The notes: generated by a model from the sequence alone, not told the origin. A DNA stretch of 12,257 nucleotides from Pavlovales sp. CCMP2436 (GCA_026770615.1 MU631309.1:536422-548678); one strand, 5' to 3'. Shown: positions 1-7,272, numbered from the stretch's first letter. Numbers and translations are program-made.

Positions 1-254
1 GCAGCTATTCAACTCTCTCCTAGATCTTACGTCCACCCTCCATTCTGTTAAAATTTAATATTTTTAGTTATATAATTTTTCCGCTCTAGACCCGTCATCG
101 TCGGTTCATAACGACGTCTAACTCGCGAGGGAACCCGCCGTGTCCGCAGGTACCTCCAGCTGCGCCTGTGAGCTGAAGGCCCATCACTGACAAAAAAATG
201 TATTGTTGAGTTGCCGAAGGAGCCCAAGTCCTCGCCAAAGTTGTTGTCACCGCG
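1..254. other. Non-coding, no recognised feature
   Basis: The first 80 bases are AT-rich, with runs of T, and the rest is of mixed composition. I see no gene, RNA or repeat that can be supported here. Confidence 0.5.
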
Positions 255-620
255 TCAGGCCCGCCGGTTTCTTTTCCCGTCGTCGTCACCACTGCTGCTC
301 TCATCACTCGATCTCGAGTGTTTGCCGGGTTTACCCACCCAATTCGCCAGAAGACTGATTACCCTGGGGATGAACTCTGGGACAGACTCGCTCACGGCGT
401 GAAAGAGAGCGTGCAGCGGCAGCGCCGGCAGCAAAACCTGCAGTGTCTGCGATAACAGCAAACCCTCGGCAGCGGGCGCGTCAGCGGGTGCGTCAGCGGC
501 AGGAGCCGCTGCCACACCAGTTGCCGCGTCCGCCACGGGAGATGGTACCACCAGCTCCTCGATCCCCGCGTCAGCGGGCGCGTCCGTGTTGAATGTGTGG
601 GTGGGTGAGGGCGGGGGAGG
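255..620 (-). CDS. Possible C-terminal coding segment, unknown protein
   Basis: An open frame runs on the minus strand from about 620 down to a stop at 255. I see no ATG start within it, so if real it is the end of an exon or gene whose start lies elsewhere. The upstream part is Ala/Pro/Asp-rich with short repeats of the type APADAPA, produced by repeated GCGTCAGCGGG units on the plus strand. Then comes a hydrophobic stretch (LLLSQTLQVLLPALPLHALF), a segment ending in NWVGKPGK, and a Ser/Asp-rich then basic tail ending in KRNRRA. The domain is not recognised. No AATAAA lies downstream on the minus strand between 254 and 1, which weakens the case. It could be chance open frame in GC-rich DNA. 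Confidence 0.25.
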   Translation of the reverse strand, partial: PPPPSPTHTFNTDAPADAGIEELVVPSPVADAATGVAAAPAADAPADAPAAEGLLLSQTLQVLLPALPLHALFHAVSESVPEFIPRVISLLANWVGKPGKHSRSSDESSSGDDDGKRNRRA

Positions 621-807
621 GTTGGTCTATAGTCGGATTTCGCGCCAAACTCTCTCCTCTGCTGCGTGTTGGCATGGAGCTGCTCTGCCAACTGTCGCAA
701 ACTGACTTGTACATATTCATATTGAACAGCCTCGCGGCCGCGCTCTCGACTGCAAGGCGGCTGGGGCTGCGACGGGTGGGCATCATCCTGTGTGGCGGTA
801 ACGTTGA

Positions 808-1003
808 CCTCAGCCTGCCGCTGCCCTGGATGGCCACCACATTGCCATAGATTTGCTGTAATCTAATTATGTCTCTAATAAAACAAACAAAAAAACCTCG
901 GCCTGCCACTGCCCTTGGGACAGCCGTCGTTAATTTTTTTTTTTTTCGATCACTTATTATGTATGACACGACCGCCACATTCGCCGTGGATCTGCTGCAA
1001 TGG
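808..1003. repeat. Diverged tandem duplication
   Basis: The block at 808-863 (cctcagcctgccgctgccct, followed by ccaccacattgcc and gatttgctgtaat) recurs at 896-1003 as cctcggcctgccactgccct, then ccgccacattcgcc and gatctgctgcaat. The second copy carries an extra segment of about 50 bases at 921-970 containing a T12 run. An A-rich stretch with AATAAA (877-882) lies between the copies. This is seen directly. The cause, duplication of a short element or an old retroposed copy with an A-rich tail, is inference. Confidence 0.55.
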
Positions 1004-1076
1004 CGAATACCCTGAAATTGGATACGTGCATGTCTTCCCCGTGCCATAGCGTTGGTTGCATTGGGTACACAATGTA

Positions 1077-1147
1077 GTGATTCTAGTCTAATGGTTTAGG
1101 ACCCCCACCTTTGGGCGGATGTCCCGAGTTCAATTCTCTAGGTGCAC
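1077..1147 (+). pseudogene. Degenerate tRNA-like sequence (Pro-TGG-like), pseudo-tRNA or SINE head
   Basis: The A box TAGTCTAATGG (1084-1094) fits the Pol III consensus TRGYNNARNNG at every defined position. A B-box-like AGTTCAATTCT lies at 1127-1137 (8 of 11 to consensus), at normal tRNA spacing. The D stem pairs GTCT (1086-1089) with GGAC (1099-1102). A TTTGGGC loop (1110-1116) would present anticodon TGG for proline. The acceptor arms GTGATTC and GGTGCAC pair at five of seven positions, counting one G-T pair. The anticodon and T stems have mismatches, so it is unlikely to be a working tRNA. It could be a pseudogene or the head of a tRNA-derived SINE. Confidence 0.4.
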
Positions 1148-1478
1148 AGCCTTCCTTTAAGTGGGCACCCTTTAATTAAGTCCGTTTGGCCCCACAGGCT
1201 CTCTGATTAACCAGGCTCAGAGGGGGGCGGTATCTGTGTGCTCGGGAAGTGGTCCTGGACATGTCCGGGAGACCGTCTCCGGGGACAGGCGTCTTAATAG
1301 AAATCCTTTCCTTTTACACTACATACGAAGCTCTTCCCGACGTCCCCACCGCCTGAAGCGCCAGGGCCCAGTCGCCCAGTTCCCGGGACTGGTGACCGGG
1401 CTAGACGAATTTGGCACATACTAATGAAAATAATCCACACACAAAAATACTAAATTTAACACATACCGTGCTCCCATC
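1148..1478. other. Non-coding stretch downstream of the tRNA-like sequence
   Basis: No gene or RNA is recognised. If the tRNA-like sequence heads a SINE, its body would lie here. The stretch from about 1426 to 1466 is AT-rich and A-rich, which could be an old tail, but this is not established. Confidence 0.35.
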
Positions 1479-2125
1479 TCGGTCCCACCCCTGACCCTAT
1501 TTAATAGTTTAAATAGACTATTAAATAGGGGGTATTCGACACGCTGTAGCCGACGAACCGCGCAGCGATTACCCATGGTCACTGCACATCACCGTGGACA
1601 CCACGGCATGGGGATAGCTAGTATTCAATCAGATTGATGATGCGGCGTACCGTTGGTCCGTTATAATCTATTGAAATCTGAAGAAAAAAATCGAATTTTC
1701 CAGCATTGAGTCCGAATGCAGGCATGTGGGCGCACGTATCAGCAGCGTGTGTCGCACGCCACGCCGGGGATACTGATAGCTCGCCACGTATTCTGAGCGT
1801 GTGGGGCAGCCTACGTACCCTCAGATGTGCCTATCTCACCCCTATTGCAGCTCAAAGGGCACTTAGTCACCAACCTAATTCCTATTGGTCATCCCCGGCC
1901 AAACCTATGCGAATAGGATATGTCACTTTAACTTTGGCATTTTATTAAGCATGTTAAAGTAGTTATTGCGCGCTCAGCGAAGGGACGAATCTTTTTATTT
2001 GCCTCTTAAGACACAACATTCCAAGTCTCAGATCGTCGAGAGAGCAAAATATGGACACACGGCGACCATGCGGCCGCATACTAGTAAATAGGATCTAATA
2101 CCCTTCAGCTCAGGAGTGGGACCGA
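1479..2125 (-). repeat. Interspersed repeat R, copy 1 (near-complete, non-coding)
   Basis: The reverse complement of this block matches 7591-7960 and about 9158-9423 along its length. Shared anchors include gcggccgcatggtcgccgtg, aagaggcaaataaaa, cttaataaaatgcc, ccaatagga, actaagtgccc, aggggtgag, tcaatctgattga, gaccatgg and gtcggctacagcgtg. The ends are inverted: tcggtcccacccctga at 1479-1494 pairs with tcaggagtgggaccga at 2110-2125 at 15 of 16 positions. No long ORF is present, so it would be a non-autonomous element or a solo terminal repeat. The family is not recognised. The strand is given so that copy 2 reads as plus. Confidence 0.7.
1495..1530. repeat. Perfect 14-bp inverted repeat (AT-rich hairpin)
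   Basis: CCCTATTTAATAGT (1495-1508) and ACTATTAAATAGGG (1517-1530) are exact reverse complements around an 8-base loop. It sits just inside the left end of R copy 1. The matching place in copy 2 (about 9370-9407) also folds, with different bases (atcctat and ataggat), so the structure is kept while the sequence changes. Confidence 0.85.
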
Positions 2126-2158
2126 CCTCTGAGCTCAAGAGTATTATGAACTAGATCC
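2091..2158. repeat. Imperfect hairpin with the R end motif in its loop
   Basis: The left arm at 2091-2113 (ggatctaata to agctcag) pairs imperfectly with the right arm at 2129-2158 (ctgagctc to ctagatcc). The outer GGATCTA and inner AGCTCAG blocks pair exactly. Most of the conserved R end motif tcaggagtgggaccga lies in the loop. This end has no counterpart in copy 2, which is truncated there. Confidence 0.6.
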
Positions 2159-2419
2159 CATGGGTCGAAATCCGAATTAGTGGCGCGATTCCACACTGGG
2201 GAGGGGGAAAAGTGGTGGCCGGGACGGAGAAGTAGGCATTGGTCACCCCTGCGCGCTAAGTGTCGATAGCTGATGTCGAATAGAGCCCTTCTCGACGGTC
2301 GGAGCCCATCTCGTGTGCCTGTGCCTCTCAGGTGCCTCTGGGGTCGACAACATGCTAAACGAAACTAACATTTTACGATTTTCAGCGTTCGGAAGCGATA
2401 AGAAAGTCATGGTTCCCGA
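2159..2419. other. Non-coding, no recognised feature
   Basis: I see no supported gene or repeat between the R copy and the fold-back. Confidence 0.45.
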
Positions 2420-2501
2420 TGGGGCACAGAGGAGTTAGATGCAGATTCGTGAATGGGGCGCCGCCCCATTCACAAATCTGCATCGAACTCTTCTGTACCC
2501 A
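2420..2501. repeat. 82-bp fold-back inverted repeat
   Basis: Two arms of about 40 bases pair almost throughout around the centre GGGGCGCCGCCCC, with only three central bases unpaired. The left arm reads tggggcacagaggagttaga then tgcagattcgtgaatggggc. The right arm is its reverse complement with about five mismatches and a one-base gap. No coding sequence is attached. It could be a MITE remnant, a palindromic insertion footprint or a hairpin RNA source. Confidence 0.8.
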
Positions 2502-2532
2502 ACCCGGTTCGTGAGTTACTCCGAAGGATTTT

Positions 2533-2566
2533 GGTCAGCGCTGACCGGGGTTTTCTACTCGAGTAG
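2533..2566. repeat. Two short perfect palindromes
   Basis: GGTCAGCGCTGACC (2533-2546) and CTACTCGAGTAG (2555-2566) are each perfect palindromes lying close together, about 30 bases after the 82-bp fold-back. They may be protein-binding sites or remnants of the same palindromic element. Function is unknown. Confidence 0.6.
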
Positions 2567-2802
2567 GCTACTTGAAGGCTTCGCCAACATACGGGCATCT
2601 CCGATGGAGCAGGTTTAACCCGATTTGTGCGCGCACGCGCTGTTTTCCTTCAGCTCCAACGCCCCTTGGTTAGGCGGCGTCGGTCGTGACTTTGATCTCG
2701 CAGGTAGTCGTCGTCTATGGGTAGCGTCTGCTGGCGTCTCTATGATACCGGAGTGAACAGCGAAAGGAAGTTCGCCATTTGGATTTGAACCGACGCCCTC
2801 AT
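2567..2802. other. Flank of the copia insertion, non-coding
   Basis: No gene is recognised. The five bases directly before the LTR are CTCAT, the expected target-site duplication, but the partner cannot be checked because the far end of the element is lost. Confidence 0.4.
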
Positions 2803-3196
2803 TGTTGGATACGCCGGTAGATCTCATCTCTTGTCTAGTCCTTGTAGCGCTAGACGGTACCCGTCGACTCGACGGGCGGCAGGTCTCTAGGGACGTTGAG
2901 CGAATGTAAGCGGAACGGAAACAGACGAACGAAAACGGCTGATGAAGCAAAAGCGAGCGGGTAACCGAAACCCGTAACCGAAGAGTGATTAACAGCAACA
3001 GTGTTGCTATTAATCTAACTCTCGGTTAAACTGGATTGTAAGTCCAATGACTGGACCACAGTAGCAATCGGCTTACCCGTATGACACGGGTTAGAACCAG
3101 CAAGTGTGTGCTGTGTGCTGCGGGGCAGGCGGTCAGCGGTATAGGCTAGAGTATATGCAATAGCTAAGAGCAAATACGATAGCCATACCGTCAACA
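2803..3196 (-). repeat. 3' LTR of the copia element, complete (394 bp)
   Basis: It begins TGTTG and ends CAACA on the plus strand, the short inverted repeat typical of copia LTRs. Its first 311 bases match 7273-7583 with 11 substitutions and no gaps by my count. A small palindrome AGCAACaGTGTTGCT lies inside. The last 83 bases (3114-3196), the start of U3 in element orientation, are missing from the other LTR and contain a TATA-like GCATATAC on the minus strand. Confidence 0.92.
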
Positions 3197-3205
3197 CCCC
3201 CCCGC
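3197..3205 (-). other. Polypurine tract of the copia element
   Basis: On the minus strand a run of seven G lies directly before the 3' LTR, preceded by GC. This is the position of the plus-strand primer in LTR retrotransposons. It lies just past the putative original pol stop at 3210-3212. Confidence 0.75.
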
Positions 3206-3209
3206 GACA

Positions 3210-3260
3210 TCAGTGCAGGTTGACCCCCTGCTTGATGACGATCTTGTGCCTGCCGAACGT
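3210..3260 (-). pseudogene. Ancestral pol C-terminus, distal duplicate
   Basis: On the minus strand this reads TFGRHKIVIKQGVNLH followed by TGA at 3210-3212, just before the polypurine tract. The same segment, diverged, occurs at 3583-3618 as TFCRHVKIIMQG. The distal copy sits where pol should end relative to the LTR, so it is probably the original terminus, cut off from RNase H when the minisatellite expanded. This is inference from two aligned short segments. Confidence 0.55.
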
Positions 3261-3364
3261 GACCCATGTCTAGGCTGCTCAGCGGCGCGGCAACTAGGCT
3301 TCTGCTTGGCGACGCGGCGACTGAACTCCACGGCGTCTCGACTGTGCGGCGCGACGACTGCGCC

Positions 3365-3576
3365 TTAAGCTTGGCGGCGCGACGGCGGCGGCATGACGGA
3401 CTTGCGACACGGCGGCGGCGGCTTGGTGGCGCGGCGGCGGCGGCTTGTTGGCGCGGCGGCGGCGGCTTGACGGACCTGTGGCACTGCGGCGGCGGCTTAG
3501 CGGCGCGGCGGCGGCGGCTTGACGGACTTGGCGGCGCGGCGGCGGCGGCTTGACGGCGGCGCTGCGGCGGCGGCTA
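3365..3576. repeat. GC-rich minisatellite inside the end of copia pol
   Basis: About eight copies of a core GCGGCGGCGGCTTG occur, with a basic period near 21 bp (ggcgcggcggcggcggcttg) and a longer variant containing cttgacggac. Because unit lengths are often multiples of three, long spurious ORFs rich in Ala, Arg, Pro or Gly appear on both strands. The array ends at the present pol stop (TAG at 3574-3576, minus strand). Confidence 0.8.
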
Positions 3577-4260
3577 GTCGGCGCCCTGCATAATGATCTT
3601 GACATGCCTGCAGAACGTTGCCGTAGTGGTTGCCTTGGTCATGATGTCGGCGTGGTTGAGGTCGGTATGAATCTTTTAGACGTTGATCACCCCGTTCTCC
3701 TGCGCGGCGCGGATGTAGTGGTACTTCACGTCGATGCGTTTGGTCCTCTTAAGATGAACAGGGTTCTCCACTAAATGTATCGTGCCCTGGTTGTCCTCAT
3801 ACAGAATCGTCGGGCCGAGCTGCGGACTGCGGATGAAGGCAGCGACCTCGCGCAGGTAGTAGAGCTCTCGAGCCGCGTCCGAGGCCGCGATGTACTCTGC
3901 CTCACAGGTGGAGAGCGCTACGATGGACTGCAGGCTGCTCTGCCACGATACCGGCGCATCGTTAAACATCACGATGTAGCCGCTTGTCGATCTGCGCCCC
4001 TCCGTGTCGGTGGCCCAGTCGGAGTCGGCAAAAGCCACGAGGCCGGGGTACTTGGGGTCTCCCTCGTACCGAAAGAGGATGCCCAGGTCTCTTGTGCCCT
4101 GGAGGTAGCGGAAGACTCGACACGCCGCGACGTGGTCACGTACGCGAGGCTTGCTCATCCGCTGCGCCAGCATGCCGACAGAGTGAGCGATGTCAGGCCG
4201 GCACGTCGTCACGCAGAACATCAGCGCGCCCGTCATCTCCTGATAGAGCTGGACGTCCTT
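3574..4260 (-). pseudogene. pol: Copia RNase H domain with in-frame stop
   Basis: This is the RNase H part of copia Pol, which removes the RNA template during reverse transcription. It starts with the linker typical of this family (LYQEMTGALMF, then TCRPDIAHSVGMLAQRMSKP and YLQGTRDLGILFRY). It continues with the RNase H motifs: ADSDW, RRSTSGY, SWQSSLQSIVALSTCEAEY, LYEDNQGTI and KRTKRIDVKYHYIR. A stop codon (TAA, 3676-3678) interrupts the frame after NGVINV. Sequence beyond it still reads as family-like (HADIMTKA) to a TAG at 3574-3576. A frame change separates it from the reverse transcriptase at about 4266. The open frame supports a relatively late loss. Confidence 0.9.
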
Positions 4261-4265
4261 GCGAT

Positions 4266-4835
4266 TTAAATCGTCTCGTCCGAGGTCTGGATGGGGTCGT
4301 CGCTCGATGCCTCTGGGTTGCGCACAGCCCGACAGTCCGACATGTGGAAACGGACGAGGATGCCGATGATGTACTGCGTCAGGTGCATGTGGATGCCGTA
4401 CTTGCCGACCGTGTACTGCGCGCCAAGGAACTTATCCAGATCTTGTAGCTTGATCTCGTAGTCCTCCTTGAGCGAGTTGGCCAGCTCCTGGAACGCCAGC
4501 GAGTTGGCGGAGGCGATGAGCGCGAGCATGTCATCAACAAAGATGCCGACTGAGATGAACCCCCCACACTGCGTCTCCTTCAGGAAGATGCACGGCGCGA
4601 CCTCGGACCGGATGAGGCCACGCTCGAGCAGCCGCGCTCGGTTGTTCTTGAACCAGGCCCGTCCCGACTGACGGAGGCCGGGGTGAGCTTTCACTTGCCG
4701 AGCCGCGATCTTGAACCCGTCGAGCGCGGTAAGCTTGGGCTCGTACCCCGGCGGCAGCTCGGTCAGCACGTTGTCCTCCTCGAGCCAAGAGTTGAGGTAC
4801 GCGTCCTTAACGTCTCCGACCGATAGAACGTCGTG
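4266..4835 (-). pseudogene. pol: Copia reverse transcriptase (RVT_2), broken
   Basis: This is the copia-type reverse transcriptase that copies element RNA to cDNA. The minus-strand frame shows DVKDAYLN (4791-4814, first catalytic Asp), then LPPGYE, and LRQSGRAW in place of the usual LYGLKQ-type block. FVDDM follows (FVDD at 4530-4541, catalytic Asp pair), then LDKFLGAQY and YIIGILVRFHMSDC. The frame closes at TAA (4266-4268), and the RNase H continues in another frame. Upstream, TGA at 4836-4838 closes the frame. In the neighbouring frame at about 4822-4890, pieces such as KSRGLAAPRGQDADTTF resemble the fingers region, so about 20 residues and a frame have been lost between the pieces. Confidence 0.9.
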
Positions 4836-4838
4836 TCA

Positions 4839-5110
4839 GCGTCTTGACCACGCGGCGCGGCCAAGCCGCGCGACTTGCTCCTTGACGCTCGATCACGCCT
4901 CTGCGGGTCGTGCTTGAGCGTGAGGGGCGGAGCGCCTGCGGGCCGCAAGATGGTGGCCTCGGGCTTGTCGGCCTCGAGCTCGCTCTCGCTCTCCGACTCG
5001 ACGGACTCGGGCTTGCCAACAGGCGTGGACGACTCGGACACGCCGACGGGCGTGGACGGCTCGGACTCGAAAGGCGTGTGCCCCCCCTCGAGGAGCGGGC
5101 GCTCGTCGAC
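4839..5110 (-). pseudogene. pol: Integrase-to-RT linker and RT N-terminal remnant
   Basis: The minus strand here encodes, in shifting frames, a linker rich in Ser, Glu and Pro (TPVGKPESVESESESELEAD) of the kind found between integrase and reverse transcriptase in copia Pol. It is followed by pieces resembling the start of the RT domain: GVIERQ in one frame and QDADTTFY in another. No single frame spans it. It is a decayed joining region and not a separate gene. Confidence 0.6.
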
Positions 5111-5439
5111 TTATACATGCCGCGAGAATGCGAGACGTCCGTCGTCTAGCAACACAATCCAGCCCAGCATGTAGCGGTAGGTCTGATCAAGCTGCACGCC
5201 GTCCTCGCTGCGGCCCATCACTCTGCCGCGCGCCGACTGCATGCCGAACTTGCCCTTGGGTTTGGTCCCCTCTCCAAGCAAGAAGACCCGGCACGGCGCT
5301 CCAAAGATTACAAAGTGCTTGCAGGGCCGCCGGCCGAAGAATAGCTCGAAAGGCAAGACAAAGCGCACGGCGCCAGTCGTCGGGTCGACGACGCGCCGCG
5401 ATGCGAGACGGTTGCGAGCTGCAACCGCGTGCCTGAGTA
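5111..5439 (-). pseudogene. pol: Copia integrase C-terminal segment, MITE-interrupted
   Basis: The minus-strand frame matches the integrase end of copia Pol: HAVAARNRLASR, then LPFELFFGRRP (about 5325-5360), VIFGAPCRVFLLGEG, the GKF motif (KGKFGMQSARGRVMGRSE) and LLDDGRLAFSRHV before a stop at 5111. Integrase inserts the cDNA into the host genome, and this part lies after its catalytic core. The upstream half of the same domain lies beyond the MITE, at 5603-5814. The original open frame appears to enter the MITE by chance. Confidence 0.85.
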
Positions 5440-5602
5440 CAGGGGATCGCGGGCAATAAGAAACCGTCGTGTTAAGAAACTGAGCCTTTTTTGCATTGTT
5501 TGTATGTAATTTAAGCAACTTTAAGCATTGTTTATATGTAATTTGCTAAGAAACTCAGCCTCCGCCTCAAAATGCGCCGTTCTTATTGCCCGCGATCCCC
5601 TA
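5440..5602. mobile_element. 163-bp MITE with TA target duplication
   Basis: The block at 5441-5462 (starting AGGGGATCGCGGGCAATAAG) is the exact reverse complement of 5580-5601, 22 bases. The outermost base differs (C at 5440; the other end reads as T). The dinucleotide TA flanks it on both sides (5438-5439 and 5603-5604), the target duplication of Tc1/mariner-like elements. The inside is AT-rich, with a direct repeat gcattgttTgtatgtaattt (5493-5512) and gcattgtttatatgtaattt (5525-5544), and paired aagaaactSagcc blocks. There is no coding capacity, so it would need a transposase from elsewhere. It splits the copia integrase at matching points on both sides, so it came later than the copia element. 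Confidence 0.85.
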
Positions 5603-5814
5603 TAGACGTGCAGGTACGTGATCTCGCCGGCGGCCTTGGCATCGGGCAACGGCAACTCGTGTGTGAGTCGCCGCATGCGTGCGTCCGACAGCGTGTTGAG
5701 GGCCGACGCCATTGGAGTTTGACTCCCCATGTCGTCGACTGCCCTGCGCGTCCGCGCGAGCAGGTTCTTGTCCGTTGTGCCCGTCCGGAGAGACCACAAA
5801 CGCAGCCAGTCCAC
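5603..5814 (-). pseudogene. pol: Copia integrase, segment upstream of the MITE
   Basis: The minus strand reads LNTLSDARMRRLTHELPLPD followed by AKAAGEITYLHVY, then runs into the MITE. This resembles the copia integrase stretch that follows the catalytic Glu (NRTL..AR.LL....LP..W.EA), and it joins the segment beyond the MITE in the right order. The DDE residues themselves are not recognisable upstream, and the N-terminal HHCC zinc finger is not seen. Confidence 0.6.
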
Positions 5815-6028
5815 AGCTCCGTGACCAGCAACGCCGGTCTCCCCCGGGCCACCTAGTTTCCCTGGCCATAGGAGGCCTGGGAACTCTGCTCTGCGCGGCG
5901 TATGTTGGAGGGGCCACCGCGGCGTGACGATACTCGTACCTTTGGCGGCTGCGCGGCTGCGGCTGACTTGCCGTCGGCCGGCGCCTTGTTGGCGCGCATG
6001 CTTGCGCGCGCGCCGCCGATGCCGTTGA
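5815..6028 (-). pseudogene. Decayed pol region where the integrase core should be
   Basis: The space between protease and integrase remnants is only about 200 bases, far less than a GAG-pre-integrase domain plus integrase catalytic core needs. I find no DDE motif or zinc finger in any minus-strand frame. A short piece, EITGLVVINGIGG, is open at about 6020-6060. A large deletion is the simplest explanation. Confidence 0.5.
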
Positions 6029-6385
6029 TCACAACGAGACCGGTGATCTCGCGACCGACTGCGACGCTCCTCCCCAGTGCACGATGTAGCTGCTGGACTT
6101 GATGCCGCCGACCCTGCACGCTTCCACCTCCTTGGTGATCATCTTCTTGGGGAACAGGCTCTGGTCGGCGCCAGAGTCCAGGCACATCTTGACGTTGTCG
6201 AACGAGGTGCCGTCCTGACCCTCAATGTTGCCGTAGACCATTAAGTTCTTGTCGACGGCGACGTAGCCGCCGCCGATGGCCGAGAGGTCGAGGTACGACC
6301 CTCCCTTCGCGAAGTGGACGGTTGCGCCTGCCTCAATAAGGCACACACGCTGATGAGCGGAAACGACATGTCGTTGGTGCCCCAT
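6029..6385 (-). pseudogene. pol: Copia protease-region remnant
   Basis: The minus-strand frame contains CLIEAGATVHFAKGG, which looks like a changed form of the copia protease active site (D-S-G-A-T-x-H). Further on it contains MCLDSGADQSLFPKKM, with a clean D-S-G-A. In copia proteins a single DSGA-type site is expected, followed by a later NLxSV block. Which of the two was the true active site cannot be settled by eye. A frame change at about 6330-6345 separates this from the upstream pre-protease segment, and another at about 6030-6070 separates it from the next piece. The domain would cut the Gag-Pol polyprotein. Confidence 0.6.
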
Positions 6386-6890
6386 GCGTGCAGCTCGACC
6401 TTGGCACCGAGCTTGGGGCGGGTGTCGAACTCGCCACGGCGGCCGTCGTTGCTGAGCACCGCGGGGTGCTGGGGAATTGCTGAGCGGGCGTGCGCATGCT
6501 GCCGTGTCTCCGTGCTGAGCCCGTACCCGCCGCGCCCGCCACCACGGCCCTGCATCTCGTCATACCCGCGCTGGGAGCTGACAAAGCCGCGGCCGTACCC
6601 GAAGTGGAAGCCGTCGATATCCGGTTTGTCCTGCTTGGTGTCGTTGGAGAAGGTCACCTTCTGCACGTCGGTAGAACTCGACGCGGCGACGGCCTCGAAC
6701 TGGTCAGAACGGTCGGAGTCGGAGCCGTCGGAATCGGACTCAAAGTTGGACTCGTCGCCGGAGATCAAGTCCGGCAAGTTGTCGGTGTCACTGTACGACA
6801 AGGTGTCGGTGTCCGACACATCGAAGTCGTTGCCGGAGAGGATGGCAAATGAGGTCGTGAGAGCATGCGCGCTTGCGCCCTTTGCGAGCC
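6330..6890 (-). pseudogene. Copia Gag-Pol segment, acidic and Gly/Arg-rich linker
   Basis: This minus-strand frame begins near FAILSGNDFDVSDTDTL, followed by an acidic Ser/Asp stretch (SDSDGSDSDRSDQFE), a short DKPDIDGFHFGYGRGF and a Gly/Arg-rich run (MQGRGGGRGGYG). It leads in frame towards the protease region (HAWGTNDMSF). Such linkers lie between the zinc knuckle and protease in copia polyproteins. The zinc knuckle is in a different frame, with the switch at about 6850-6940. That switch could be damage or a site of programmed frameshifting. Damage is more likely given the other breaks. Confidence 0.6.
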
Positions 6891-7264
6891 GAGCTGCCGA
6901 TGCGGATGGCGGGCTTGGGCAACGCCTGCTCCGTGCGCGGTGGCAGCGACGATGCTGCCGGCGCCTGCTCCTTGCTCAGGAGCGGGCAGTTGCGCTTGAG
7001 GTGCCCACGCTTGCCGCAGTTGTAGCAGCTCATCTTCTTGAGGCGCCCCGTCGAGATCCCCTTGACGTCCAGCTCGTTGCCGATGATGCCCTGCGCGAGG
7101 GCCTTGCCCTTGTCGGTGATCGCCTGGAAGCGGCCGAGCACCTGCTGGTTCATCACCGGGTTGCCGAGGTCGGCGAGGATGATCTTGAACGACTTGAACT
7201 CGTCGCTGTTCTTGCCCTTGTCAAACCGAGAAAGGTTGAAACCGGCACGGGGGAAGCTCCCCGA
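6788..7264 (-). pseudogene. gag: Copia gag remnant with CCHC zinc knuckle
   Basis: The minus-strand frame opens just after a TAA at 7265-7267, a few bases from the 5' LTR. It encodes DEFKSFKIILADLGNPV, similar to the middle of copia Gag (a Phe-Lys ... Leu ... Gly-Asn-Pro block). After only about 50 residues it reaches a clean zinc knuckle CYNCGKRGHLKRNC (6986-7027, C-X2-C-X4-H-X4-C), which binds element RNA. Copia Gag normally has some 200 residues before the knuckle, so most of its N-terminal half is deleted. The frame ends at 6788 after switching to unlike sequence. Confidence 0.85.
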
Positions 7265-7272
7265 TTACGTCA

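Noticed and set aside
2781..2791. B-box-like GGTTCAAATCC on the minus strand, 11 bases from the copia LTR, suggesting insertion into or next to a tRNA gene
   Set aside because: The adjoining bases do not form a T stem, no A box or acceptor stem can be placed, and the far side of the element is lost. A B box alone is too weak.
3266..3605. Open frames on both strands rich in Ala, Arg, Gly or Pro
   Set aside because: They come from the minisatellite, whose unit lengths are largely multiples of three, and not from a coding gene.
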